Assembly (NCBI GenBank): GCA_002361335.1
Contig: DESS01000086.1
Span: 1-22,236, forward strand
Direction of reading: 5' to 3'
DNA from: Richelia sp. UBA3308
GTDB taxonomy: Bacteria > Cyanobacteriota > Cyanobacteriia > Cyanobacteriales > Nostocaceae
DNA: 22,236 bases
The first letter of the stretch is position 1. Each line of letters begins with the position of its first letter. Shown piece after piece: positions 14,288 to 22,236 of this stretch. The notes beneath the pieces are model-generated. The model saw nothing but the letters and a program-made list of their open reading frames with translations. It was not told the origin of the DNA and ran no database searches. The position numbers were made by a program, and so were the translations under genes.

Positions 14288-15889
14288 TTAACTCAACTGG
14301 GCCACAATTTGATTTTCTAAAACGGTTTCATTGGTTAACAAATCTTCAACACTAATCCTCAAAAATCTTTGTTCATCAACTTCTAGAAAAACTTTTACTC
14401 TATCACTTCCAGGAAATCCTGGTGGTGTGAGATTGGCGATATTTTTGGCACCATCGCGATCGTTAAGGGGTTTTACTGTGGTTTCGCTGCTTTCGACGCG
14501 ACGAGTAATAAGGCGGGAGCCATCAAAATAAACTTCAGTACCGCCAGTTTGTGCTCCCAATTCTCCGATAATTAATTCGATGCTGGGTTGATTTTCTAAG
14601 GAAGCGCCCAAATATAATTCTACTGGTTTACTCATTGGGTAAGGCTGACCTTCTTTAATGATAGGATGCCAGCTATGACGATTTTGGCGGCGATTCCAAT
14701 AGCGGATTCCATAACTGTGGTAAAGAAAATCTTTGATTTCTATCCCTTGGGCTAATTGTAATGCTCCATGGGCTATAGCTTCAAAAGGTTGTTCGCTACG
14801 AATTTTTTCGGAGTCAAAGTAATTTTTTATCCATGTTTGCACTGACGGAATTTGGGAAGTACCACCAACTAACAAAACGGCATTAATATCTGCGACTTCT
14901 ATTCCTTGACGGCGTGCTTGCTGCAACAATTGCGTCATTGACTCATCAAGCATGGTAAAAAACGAACGTTCTTGCAAAATACTTTCAAAAGTATCGCGGT
15001 TTAATTCCAATTCGTAACTTTCAAATGTCTCATCGTTAAAATAAACTTCACTAGCTTGATTTTGGGTAGAAAGTTGAATTTTCAATTTTTCTGCGAGTCG
15101 AGTTGTTAAAGGAGATACTGCTAAACCTTGAGTTTGTGCGAAGTATTCCGTTAACCAATTATCAATATCACTACCCCCTAAATTTTGACCAGCTTTTGCA
15201 AGTACCCGGGCAGTTTTCACCTTTTGTTTAGAGTCTTCTGCTAAAGATTTATTGCCAAACTTGAGTAGAAAACCCAAAGGTTTATTGTTTGCTTGCTGTA
15301 GGCTTTTATCCAAACGTACTAAAGATAAATCTAAAGTTCCCCCGCCAAAATCAACAACTAATAATAAATCTTGTTCAGTTAAACCATATCCCAAAGCAGC
15401 TGCTGTGGGTTCATCCAGCATCCGTACCTGTTCCACACAAAGGGGTTCGCAAACTTTTCCTAACCAATGACGATAAGCTTCAAAACTGTCTACGGGAACC
15501 GTTAATACTAAAGAATCCAAACCACCTTCAACAGATGATAATTGTTCGATAACTTTTCTGAGAAACCATTCCCCGACTTGTTCAAAACTAATATTACGTC
15601 CATCTAATTCCGGTAAAAAACCTTGAATATCGGCACCAATCCCGCGTTTGAAGCTACGGAAAAATCGCGAATCACCTTTTATATTAACACCGCGATCGCG
15701 AACTTGTTGTCCAATTAAAACTTGTGATAAAGATGCATCTTCCACATATAGCAAACTCGGAATCAGCGGTGGATTCAATCCTTGTTGATTAGATAATTCC
15801 GGTATACTTAAAGTCTCTGGTTGTTGAGTTACCGGGTTCCAACGAGCAATAACCGTGTTACTTGTGCCGAAATCGATTGCTATTGACAT
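14288..15889 (-). CDS. Hsp70-family (DnaK-like) ATPase with short substrate-binding part
   Basis: Residues 1-383 form an actin-like Hsp70 nucleotide-binding domain: phosphate 1 IAIDFGTSNTVIA (3-15), connect 1 LDEPTAAALGYG (158-169), phosphate 2 VVDFGGGTLDLSL (178-190) and adenosine motif VLLVGGTSQIPSV (338-350). The remaining 150 residues are beta-rich and too short for the beta-sandwich plus helical lid of DnaK (about 630 residues in all). It is therefore a DnaK relative, not the general chaperone. A role in handling a specific client is inferred, and the partner is unknown. The gene is monocistronic, with repeats on both sides. The start is ATG at 15889 without a clear ribosome binding site. 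Confidence 0.87.
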   Translation of the reverse strand: MSIAIDFGTSNTVIARWNPVTQQPETLSIPELSNQQGLNPPLIPSLLYVEDASLSQVLIGQQVRDRGVNIKGDSRFFRSFKRGIGADIQGFLPELDGRNISFEQVGEWFLRKVIEQLSSVEGGLDSLVLTVPVDSFEAYRHWLGKVCEPLCVEQVRMLDEPTAAALGYGLTEQDLLLVVDFGGGTLDLSLVRLDKSLQQANNKPLGFLLKFGNKSLAEDSKQKVKTARVLAKAGQNLGGSDIDNWLTEYFAQTQGLAVSPLTTRLAEKLKIQLSTQNQASEVYFNDETFESYELELNRDTFESILQERSFFTMLDESMTQLLQQARRQGIEVADINAVLLVGGTSQIPSVQTWIKNYFDSEKIRSEQPFEAIAHGALQLAQGIEIKDFLYHSYGIRYWNRRQNRHSWHPIIKEGQPYPMSKPVELYLGASLENQPSIELIIGELGAQTGGTEVYFDGSRLITRRVESSETTVKPLNDRDGAKNIANLTPPGFPGSDRVKVFLEVDEQRFLRISVEDLLTNETVLENQIVAQLS

Positions 15890-16195
15890 TTTTTATTCAT
15901 AAAAATATAAAAAAATTTGAATTAAAACATGGGATTAATGTAGAGACGTAGCACTGCTAGCTCTGGGATAATTTCAGATGTACCAATAATTTTACCTCCA
16001 AAAAGGATGTTGAAGGCAAAATTGTCGAAATTCAACCCTTGTAAAATTTTTATGCTTAATCAAATAGCGATAAGCCCAAAGGGCATGCGCTACGCGTTCA
16101 GCTTTGCTGCGGCGATCGCAAAAAATGACTGTAGAATTTACCCTTAAGTGCTGCATAGAGTTGTTGTGGCGATTGCGCCCTCGTTTTCTTAGGCT
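15890..16195. other. Intergenic region with dispersed repeats
   Basis: No gene is visible in 306 bases. A degenerate copy of the agacgtagca hairpin repeat lies at 15944-15964 (three differences from 10839-10859). A second repeat, gggcatgcgctacgcg followed by gctttgctgcggcgatcgc, lies at 16081-16119 and contains a HIP1 octamer. Promoters for the minus-strand Hsp70 gene should lie here but are not obvious. Confidence 0.5.
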
Positions 16196-16777
16196 TTAGC
16201 CACCATAACACCAACATTCTGTTAAGTGGTCATTCACCATTCCAACAGCCTGCATATAAGCATATATAATAGTGGAGCCGACAAACTTCATCCCGCGTTT
16301 TTTCAAGTCTTTAGACAAAGCATCGCTCTGGGGTGTGGTGATTGGCACCTCTTCAAAGGTTTTCCAATGATTGAGGATTTGGGTACCCCCGACAAAGCGC
16401 CATAAATAAGTATCGAAACTTGTAAACTCTTTTTGGATATCGAGGAAGACTTGGGCGTTTTGACGGGTAGCAAAAATCTTGAGACGATTGCGGATAATCT
16501 CTGGATTTTGACATAAAGCTTTGAGTTGTTCGTCTGTCATCAGAGCAACTTTTTCAGCATCGAAATTATGAAATGCTTTGCGGTAACCTTCACGCCTTTT
16601 CAAAATAGTTTCCCAACTTAATCCCGCTTGCGCTCCTTCCAAAATCAGCATTTCAAAAAGTTGGCGATCGCTATGCACGGGAATACCCCATTCAATATCG
16701 TGGTATTGAGCGTAGTATTCCTGTCCGGGCTTATTGCCGAAGCAGCGTTTTTTACCGTCTGAACCTTCGATTAACAT
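16196..16777 (-). CDS. tag: DNA-3-methyladenine glycosylase I
   Basis: The enzyme removes 3-methyladenine from alkylated DNA, starting base excision repair. The 193-residue protein matches the family end to end: KRCFGNKPG, YYAQYHDIEWGIPVHSDRQL (21-40), LILEGAQAGLSWETIL (44-59), SDALSKDLKKRGMKFVGSTI (151-170) and MVNDHLTECWCYG. The zinc ligands equivalent to E. coli C4, H17, H175 and C179 are C12, H26, H184 and C188, and the base-binding glutamate is E47. The family is usually found as a stand-alone gene, as here. The start is ATG at 16777. Confidence 0.95.
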   Translation of the reverse strand: MLIEGSDGKKRCFGNKPGQEYYAQYHDIEWGIPVHSDRQLFEMLILEGAQAGLSWETILKRREGYRKAFHNFDAEKVALMTDEQLKALCQNPEIIRNRLKIFATRQNAQVFLDIQKEFTSFDTYLWRFVGGTQILNHWKTFEEVPITTPQSDALSKDLKKRGMKFVGSTIIYAYMQAVGMVNDHLTECWCYGG

Positions 16778-16859
16778 ACAGACAAGTTTACATCTAAATG
16801 AAGCACTACCTACACTTCTTTTCGGATAGAACCTGAGCCTTCTGCCGTTTTAAGTAAAA

Positions 16860-16898
16860 CAGCGATCGCCTCTGGCACCCTTTCGTTGCTGATCGCAT
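16860..16898. repeat. Dispersed repeat, copy 1
   Basis: A stretch of about 38 bases running gcgatcgcctctggcaccc then tttcgttgctgatcgc is present here and, in reverse complement with three mismatches over the shared core, at 18652-18689. Each copy begins and ends with gcgatc-like or HIP1-like sequence. It lies in the spacer between tag and the small membrane protein gene, which otherwise shows nothing clear. Confidence 0.6.
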
Positions 16899-17073
16899 TT
16901 AGATTATTTTTCAGCTTTGTATCTGATGATTATTTGTTTTGTGATTGTATAACGGGACATATGTCAAGTGATAGAAATTTTTATTAACATATAGCTAGAA
17001 AGTAAAGAATTGCCAAGAGGTATGGGGGCATTTATACTTACTGCTTGCAATTTTTTCAAGAAAATAGGAAATC

Positions 17074-17295
17074 ATGAATAAGCAAAAATCGCCAGAAGCG
17101 AAAGAGTTTATCGGAAATGTCAAAAACGGGATTTGGTTGTTTGGCGTATCATGTTGGGTATTTGGTATTACAGATAGAAGTATTGCTTCATTTTCAGACG
17201 GTTATCTGTCAGCATTGGATTTAACTCAATTGTTTACAGCAGCGACATTTTTTGTTGCATGGTTATTTCTCAAGCCATCATCTAATAAAATTTAG
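17074..17295 (+). CDS. Small two-helix membrane protein, unknown function
   Basis: The 73-residue protein has two hydrophobic segments: about residues 18-33 (NGIWLFGVSCWVFGI) and about 50-67 (LTQLFTAATFFVAWLFLK). The N-terminal tail is charged (MNKQKSPEAKEFIGN). An AGGA 6 bases before the ATG supports the start, and a strong intrinsic terminator follows 48 bases after the stop, which together support a real monocistronic gene. I do not recognise a family. Confidence 0.65.
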   Translation: MNKQKSPEAKEFIGNVKNGIWLFGVSCWVFGITDRSIASFSDGYLSALDLTQLFTAATFFVAWLFLKPSSNKI

Positions 17296-17343
17296 AAGGA
17301 AAGCAGACAGTTTGGGAACGCAGTCCATATAAGTATTAAGATC

Positions 17344-17394
17344 AAAAATCGAGGTAATTTTCTAATTAACTTAGAATTAGCTCGATTTTTGTTT
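17344..17394 (+). terminator. Intrinsic terminator after the small membrane protein gene
   Basis: aaaaatcgag (17344-17353) pairs perfectly with ctcgattttt (17381-17390). An inner stem ttctaa/ttagaa extends the hairpin, and the T-run continues into gttt. The A-rich left flank means it could also work in the other direction. Confidence 0.8.
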
Positions 17395-17512
17395 AGATGT
17401 AGGAGAAATCAGGTTTTTTCGGTTTTATTTAATTAAAGATAATTTGTAGTTTAGGAACCTTGCCTGCAATCAGAATTTATTGTACAAACACTTAGTTCTC
17501 TCAATCACAATC

Positions 17513-18331
17513 ATGACTTCAAACGGTTTTTCAGAAGAAAATTTAGTATTAGTTGCTGGTGCTACAGGTGGAGTTGGACAATTAGCGGTAGCAAAGTTGC
17601 TTGACAAAGGTTGTAAGGTGCGGGTTTTGACGCGCAATGCATCCAAAGCCGAAAATATGTTTGCTGGTAAAGTAGAAGTTGCTGTTGGTGATATCCGCAA
17701 TCCTGAAACTTTACCAGCAGCAGTGGCGAATGTGACTCATATAATTTGCTGTAGTGGAACTACTGCTTTTCCATCGGAAAGATGGGAGTTTGAAAATAAG
17801 CCCAATTTTCTGCAATATTTTGGACTGTTTTTTAATCCTGCCGAAGCAAAAGCCAAAGCTAAAAATAGTCCCATGAAAGTTGATGCTCAAGGTGTGAGTA
17901 ATTTAGTAGAAGTAGCACCGAAAGATTTAAAACAATTTGTATTTATTTCTTCTTGTGGAGTAGAAAGAAAAAACGAATTTCCTTACAGTATTCTCAATAA
18001 ATTTGGTATACTTGATGCCAAAAAACAAGCTGAAGAAACTATTATAAATTCAAAATTACCTTATACAATTATTCGTCCCGGACAGTTAATAGATGGTCCT
18101 TATACTTCCTACGATTTGAACACTTTATTAAGAGCAAAAACTGATGGTAAATTAGATGTAGTTTTGGGAACTGGCGATCAAATTACGGGACAAACTAGTA
18201 GAATTGATGTTGCAAATGCTTGTGTAGAATCTTTGAATAATTCAAATTGTTATAACAAAGCTTTTGAAATAGTTAATCAAGGGAAAAGACCATCTGTGAT
18301 TGATTGGAATGCTTTATTTGAGCAAGTTTAA
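17513..18331 (+). CDS. Atypical SDR-family NAD(P)-binding protein
   Basis: Numbering is from the ATG at 17513 (272 residues); a TTG at 17480 would add 11. The N-terminus is a Rossmann fold with LVLVAGATGGVGQLA, the GxxGxxG nucleotide-binding loop at 16-22, then VRVLTRN (38-44) and VAVGDIRNPETL. The middle FVFISSCGV and YTIIRPGQLIDGP (KLPYTIIRPGQL) are typical of the NmrA/Ycf39/Tic62-like atypical SDRs, which often lack the classical YxxxK active site. In cyanobacteria relatives act in redox-linked or photosystem-assembly roles. The substrate here is unknown. Codon use is AT-rich like its neighbours. No partner gene adjoins it. Confidence 0.87.
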   Translation: MTSNGFSEENLVLVAGATGGVGQLAVAKLLDKGCKVRVLTRNASKAENMFAGKVEVAVGDIRNPETLPAAVANVTHIICCSGTTAFPSERWEFENKPNFLQYFGLFFNPAEAKAKAKNSPMKVDAQGVSNLVEVAPKDLKQFVFISSCGVERKNEFPYSILNKFGILDAKKQAEETIINSKLPYTIIRPGQLIDGPYTSYDLNTLLRAKTDGKLDVVLGTGDQITGQTSRIDVANACVESLNNSNCYNKAFEIVNQGKRPSVIDWNALFEQV

Positions 18332-19254
18332 ATCGGAATCATTGTAGTCTTTCTTTGATCACATTAAAAACAAATAAGCTACAAACCATTACCAGATAAA
18401 TTTCACTTTATATAGCAGTTTTCGGTTGAGTGGAGTACCTCTCCCCTCTACAGGGGAAAGGCAAAGAAGAGCTTTGATGATTTTTTTTATTTTGTATTCT
18501 AATAAGCGTCAAATCCACTATAACTGCCAGAATCAGTTTGCAGAAGAACAAATTTCACCTATTATTAATCTCAGATCCGTCCTCGTCTTGTATTGTTAGT
18601 TAATTCTTGAATGGTATCCCTGTATTACAAGAAAAGTGAGGCGGATTTACCGCGATCGGCAACGAAAGGGTGCCGGAGGCAATCGCATTAAATTTGATCG
18701 TTCCTTTGCAAGATATGAGTCGAGAGGCATTATTTTAATCTAAACGCCAATATAAAAAATGAAAAATAGGTCCAAACAGATTTTATATAAAATTTTATCA
18801 TACATAAAAATGTTATTTTAAACACGCCTGATAATACGTTACCTAAATGATTCTATTCTCATTAATAATGAGAACCTTAGCAATAAGACCGTTTTTTGTA
18901 TTTTTTTATAACAATTTATCCCGATAATTTTGTATTTATATGTACTAGTATTGCATTTGATTAAGATAGCAAAGAATTTGATACTAATCTGTAAAAGAGA
19001 AGTCGGTATTTAAACTTAGAAAAGGCTGAAATAATTTTAAGATCGAAGTAGATATTTAGATATGGAATAAATTCTTTGTAGTTGACTAGAAAAAAAAGTA
19101 TTCAATATCACTAAAAAAAACATAAAACAGTATTTTTATTTAGAAAAAACCGGGGTTATATAAATCGCATTTGTAACAATTACAGCATTAATCTACTGCG
19201 ATTAAACTCCGAACGGAAAAAATATCAAAAAAATATCAAAAATAAAAAAAATGA
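18332..19254. other. Long AT-rich intergenic region
   Basis: No gene is visible in this spacer. It holds a small hairpin tcccct-ctac-agggga (18442-18457) of the dispersed ctcccct type, the second copy of the dispersed repeat (18652-18689) and an inverted repeat ttctcatt-aat-aatgagaa (18856-18874). The rest is AT-rich with many short A and T runs. It separates two convergent transcription units (plus-strand SDR gene, minus-strand ftsH). Confidence 0.6.
18652..18689. repeat. Dispersed repeat, copy 2 (inverted)
   Basis: gcgatcggcaacgaaaggg followed by tgccggaggcaatcgcatt is the reverse complement of the copy at 16860-16898, apart from three mismatches in the shared core. No coding potential is evident. 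Confidence 0.6.
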
Positions 19255-19280
19255 GGTAATTCTAGAACATTAGAACTACC
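19239..19280 (-). terminator. Intrinsic terminator of ftsH
   Basis: On the minus strand a 10-bp stem, ggtagttcta / tagaattacc with a 6-base loop, is followed by ctca and then a run of eight T and more T-rich sequence. It lies 43 bases after the ftsH stop. The stem has one G-T pair. Confidence 0.75.
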
Positions 19281-19322
19281 CCCTGGTTATCAAAGATTAA
19301 AATTTAGCTGGTCTAACAAAAT

Positions 19323-21170
19323 TTAAGCAAACGCAGCTGTTTTCACATCATTACTTGCTAACAAGTCTTGTAATTCTTCAGCGTCAACAGTTTCCTTGTC
19401 AATTAACATTTCTGCTAATTTATCAAGAATATTACGGTTTTCTTCCAATACTCTCTTAGCACGATTGTAAGCAACATCTACTAAATTGCGAACTTCCTCA
19501 TCAACGGTAGCGGCCGTTTCTTCGGAGAAATCGCGTTCTGACATGATGTCGCGACCGAGGAACATATTACCTTGCTGACGACCAAGTGCAACTGGTCCGA
19601 GGTTGTCACTCATCCCAAAACGAGTTACCATTTGACGAGCTACACGGGCTACTTGTTGTAAGTCATTGGAAGCACCGGTGGTTACTTCTTCTTGACCGTA
19701 GATTAATTCTTCAGCAATACGTCCACCCAAAGCTACAGCCATCTGATTTTCCAGATAAGCGCGGCTGTACAAACCACTATCCATACGATCTTCGCTGGGG
19801 GTAAACCAAGTTAAACCACCCGCACGTCCACGAGGAATAATGCTGATTTTCTGTACTGGGTCATAATCTGGCATTAAAGCACCAACTAAAGCGTGACCTG
19901 CTTCGTGGTATGCTACTAATTCTTTGCGTTTTTCGCTCATTATCCGGTCTTTCTTCTCCGGACCAGCTAATACGCGATCGATGGCATCATTAATTTCGTC
20001 CATCGAAATTTCTGTTAAGTTGCGTCGTGCTGCTAGAATTGCAGCTTCGTTAAGTAAATTTGATAAATCCGCACCAGTGAAACCGGGGGTACGACGAGCA
20101 ATTCTTTCTAAGTCTACGTCTTTTCCTAAAGTTTTACCGCGAGCGTGAACTTTGAGAATTTCTACTCTTCCAGCGTAATCTGGGCGATCGACAACTACTT
20201 GGCGATCGAAACGTCCAGGACGTAATAATGCTGCATCGAGTACGTCTGGACGGTTGGTAGCAGCAATAATGATGATTCCGGTGTTACCTTCAAAACCATC
20301 CATTTCGGTAAGTAATTGGTTGAGGGTTTGTTCCCTTTCATCGTTACCACCACCTAAACCAGCACCCCGCTGACGACCTACAGCGTCAATTTCATCGATA
20401 AATACGATACAGGGAGCATTGGCTTTAGCTTGCTCGAATAAATCGCGAACCCTCGAAGCTCCCACACCCACAAACATTTCTACGAACTCAGAACCTGAGA
20501 TGGAGAAGAAAGGAACGCCAGCTTCGCCAGCTACTGCACGAGCTAATAAAGTTTTACCAGTTCCGGGAGGTCCAACTAAAAGTACGCCTTTAGGAATTTT
20601 TGCACCAACGGCTGTAAAGCGATCAGCGTTTTTAAGAAAATCTACTACTTCGTTTAACTCTAGCTTGGCTTGGTCAATACCAGCAACATCGCCGAAAGTT
20701 ACCTGGGTTTGCGGTTCCATTTGCACTCTGGCTTTAGATTTACCAAAGTTCATGGCTTGGCTACCAGGACCACTTTGAGCGCGGCGTAGTAAAAAGAATA
20801 AACCTACTAACAGTAATACGGGGAAAAATAAACTGCTTAGGGCCTTAAACCAGAAACCTTCATCAGTTTGAGGCAATACAGAAATATCAACGTTGTTTTC
20901 GGTAAGAGTATTAATTAGCTCTGGATCATTTACCAAAGTGACAACTCTTTTATTTGGATCGTACTTCGGTGTTACCAAAGCGGTAGAGCGATCGGCACTC
21001 AAACTAACTTTTTCTACTCTTTTGTTTTGAACTTCTTGGATAAATTCACTGTAACGCCATGTTTCCCGATTTTGGGCTTGATTATTGTCAAAAAACGCCG
21101 TTCCTAAGGCAATGACAACAATAAAAAGCAGCGCGTACAGCCCCGCATTTCTCCATCTTTTATTATTCAC
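19323..21170 (-). CDS. ftsH: ATP-dependent zinc metalloprotease FtsH
   Basis: FtsH is a hexameric membrane AAA+ protease. Cyanobacterial forms degrade damaged photosystem II D1 and regulators. Numbering is from the GTG at 21170 (615 residues). Two membrane helices at about 9-28 and 111-128 flank a lumenal or periplasmic domain. The AAA module has Walker A GPPGTGKT (200-207), Walker B IVFIDEID (255-262) and the second region of homology with RPGRFDRQV. The peptidase has HEAGH (422-426) and TGASNDLQQ with D503. AGGAGG lies 10 bases before the GTG, whereas a TTG at 21179 would be only one base from it, so GTG is preferred. The N-terminus (NNKRWRNAGLYALL) and loop suggest an FtsH3-like paralog, with low certainty. 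Intrinsic terminator downstream. Confidence 0.96.
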   Translation of the reverse strand: MNNKRWRNAGLYALLFIVVIALGTAFFDNNQAQNRETWRYSEFIQEVQNKRVEKVSLSADRSTALVTPKYDPNKRVVTLVNDPELINTLTENNVDISVLPQTDEGFWFKALSSLFFPVLLLVGLFFLLRRAQSGPGSQAMNFGKSKARVQMEPQTQVTFGDVAGIDQAKLELNEVVDFLKNADRFTAVGAKIPKGVLLVGPPGTGKTLLARAVAGEAGVPFFSISGSEFVEMFVGVGASRVRDLFEQAKANAPCIVFIDEIDAVGRQRGAGLGGGNDEREQTLNQLLTEMDGFEGNTGIIIIAATNRPDVLDAALLRPGRFDRQVVVDRPDYAGRVEILKVHARGKTLGKDVDLERIARRTPGFTGADLSNLLNEAAILAARRNLTEISMDEINDAIDRVLAGPEKKDRIMSEKRKELVAYHEAGHALVGALMPDYDPVQKISIIPRGRAGGLTWFTPSEDRMDSGLYSRAYLENQMAVALGGRIAEELIYGQEEVTTGASNDLQQVARVARQMVTRFGMSDNLGPVALGRQQGNMFLGRDIMSERDFSEETAATVDEEVRNLVDVAYNRAKRVLEENRNILDKLAEMLIDKETVDAEELQDLLASNDVKTAAFA

Positions 21171-21278
21171 CGAGGTCAATCCTCCTGTTTTTTTTCGTGT
21201 CCCGTCGTGTCTCTAAAAGAGATGGAAATTTTAAGAATTATGTTAACTTATCTTAACGTATACCAGAATGCGTACACA

Positions 21279-22070
21279 TCATGCTAGTAAATATCTTTGT
21301 AATTCCTTAAAACAATAGTGCTTGGGATCATATTGTAGCTTTACCATCGGGTGGATGACTTGCTGTATTGGTAGTATTTCCACTACACTGTTGGTGTAGG
21401 CTAGGGCTGCAAATCCCTGGACTAATTCTGGGGTAAATGGTTCTTCCTTAACGGGATAGCGATAGTTTCGCAACCAATTTAAAAGTTGTTTTCTCATAAT
21501 TCCTGGTAAGATTCCCCCACTCAGCGGTGGAGTAAACCAACAGCGATCGCGCCATCCCCAAAGATTACCAGTAGTAGTTTCTAACCAATTTCCCTGAGCA
21601 TCGGTTAATATCCCATCACTAACATCTTGTTTCAAGGCATTTTTTTTCGCTAACCATAGCGCTAGATAATTTCCGGTTTTATCAAAAGGTAAGCTGCGGT
21701 ATTGTTCTGTTTTGGCAATGGTTAATTTCACGCCATGTTTTTGTTTTTCTGTCAAATCTTGAGGAATTAACCTTCCAGTTATCCATTCTCTGCCATCGGG
21801 AAACAGGGTAATTCTGAGAATTGGGAAATGATTTATTAAAATTTCTGCACCACGACGTATGTTTTGCCATAGTGGTTGTTGAAAATCAAGGTTTTTTACG
21901 GAAGATAGAAGTCGTTGGTGATGTGCTTCCCAATGAGTTAAACGACTATCAAGGGATTTATCGTAAACCCGGATTGTTGTAAAAATTGTTGCGCCATAAA
22001 GTAATCCGGGTTCGTCGATCGCTAATTGGATGGTTTGGGATTCGATTAATTCGCCATTGTACCAATACAT
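21279..22070 (-). CDS. Class IV aminotransferase (PabC / branched-chain type), likely aminodeoxychorismate lyase
   Basis: This is a PLP fold-type IV enzyme of 263 residues. The probable Schiff-base lysine is K131 (FDKTGNYLALWLAKKNAL), and the PLP pyridine-binding glutamate is E164 (WLETTTGNLWGW). The phosphate-binding loop is LSGGILPGIMRKQLL (184-198). Short length and the KTxNYL layout fit 4-amino-4-deoxychorismate lyase (PabC), which makes p-aminobenzoate for folate, but D-amino-acid and branched-chain aminotransferases share these motifs. It is transcribed with ftsH on the minus strand, 108 bases upstream of the ftsH start. The start is ATG at 22070. Confidence 0.82.
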   Translation of the reverse strand: MYWYNGELIESQTIQLAIDEPGLLYGATIFTTIRVYDKSLDSRLTHWEAHHQRLLSSVKNLDFQQPLWQNIRRGAEILINHFPILRITLFPDGREWITGRLIPQDLTEKQKHGVKLTIAKTEQYRSLPFDKTGNYLALWLAKKNALKQDVSDGILTDAQGNWLETTTGNLWGWRDRCWFTPPLSGGILPGIMRKQLLNWLRNYRYPVKEEPFTPELVQGFAALAYTNSVVEILPIQQVIHPMVKLQYDPKHYCFKELQRYLLA

Positions 22071-22236
22071 TTTTAGTTATGAAAGGAAGGAATATAGAAG
22101 TTGGAAAAATGTTGTTAGAAGTTGGCTGGTATTGCGATGGGGTATGATGCTCAACCCATTCCCTTGGGTGGGGTGCATCAAACACCACCGTAAACCGTGA
22201 ATGGGTTGGAATCGCTCATCCCCATCCCAATTCCAG
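22071..22236. repeat. Palindrome-rich end of the window
   Basis: aacccattc (22153-22161) is complementary to gaatgggtt (22199-22207). Outside these arms gcgatgggg and cgctcatccccatccc also resemble inverted partners, so 22133-22225 may be a small palindromic repeat element. The window ends before its limits can be judged. No gene is supported here. Confidence 0.4.

Noticed and set aside
18856..18874. Fur-type operator
   Set aside because: The inverted repeat has roughly the right length, but the half-sites do not follow the usual Fur pattern and no gene starts downstream in either direction.
21958..22188. Minus-strand open frame of 76 codons at the window end
   Set aside because: It overlaps the start of the aminotransferase gene in another frame and runs into palindromic repeat DNA.

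Overview
The window looks like chromosomal DNA of a filamentous-type cyanobacterium. It is AT-rich and scattered with the HIP1 octamer gcgatcgc (for example near 2495, 3830, 5804, 7223, 16113, 16862 and 21543). It carries many short palindromic intergenic repeats and the gene families expected of the group: a cyanobacterial FtsH, CHAT-FGE and NACHT conflict-type proteins, and a TnpB element. No species can be named from the sequence alone, and I saw no rRNA, tRNA or CRISPR array.

Layout. (1) 172-5395: two plus-strand genes for large signalling or conflict-type proteins. The first is a membrane-anchored HEAT-repeat/NACHT NTPase with a C-terminal zinc ribbon. The second is a CHAT protease fused to an FGE/C-type-lectin-fold domain whose C-terminus looks like a variable region of a diversity-generating retroelement. 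A MITE-like repeat lies between them. (2) 5640-6284: the tRNA t6A gene tsaC/sua5. (3) 6764-10775: an EamA transporter, a convergent gamma-butyrobetaine-hydroxylase-like oxygenase whose 3' end overlaps it, and a divergent two-gene unit of an Asp/Asn-hydroxylase-like oxygenase and a SAM methyltransferase. (4) 11026-13871: an asparaginase-family gene that appears to be split by a TnpB-only IS605-type element carrying a divergent small ORF. (5) 13872-14287: tandem repeats and heptamer arrays. (6) 14288-18331: a short DnaK-like Hsp70, DNA-3-methyladenine glycosylase I, a two-helix small membrane protein with a clear terminator, and an SDR-type NAD(P)-binding protein. (7) 18332-19322: a 991-base AT-rich spacer. 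(8) 19255-22070: a PabC-like aminotransferase and ftsH on the minus strand, ending in an intrinsic terminator.

How the genes fit together. The first two genes fit the architecture of NTP-dependent bacterial conflict systems: a STAND-type switch, a caspase-like effector and a diversifiable recognition domain. They are the most interesting part of the window. No reverse transcriptase or template repeat is present, so diversification, if real, would act in trans. The second notable locus is the TnpB element. Its TnpB lacks the zinc-finger cysteines but keeps the RuvC acidic residues, it is paired with a small divergent ORF over an operator-like repeat region, and its ends fall in matching reading frame inside the asparaginase-like gene. 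The remaining genes are housekeeping or small tailoring enzymes.
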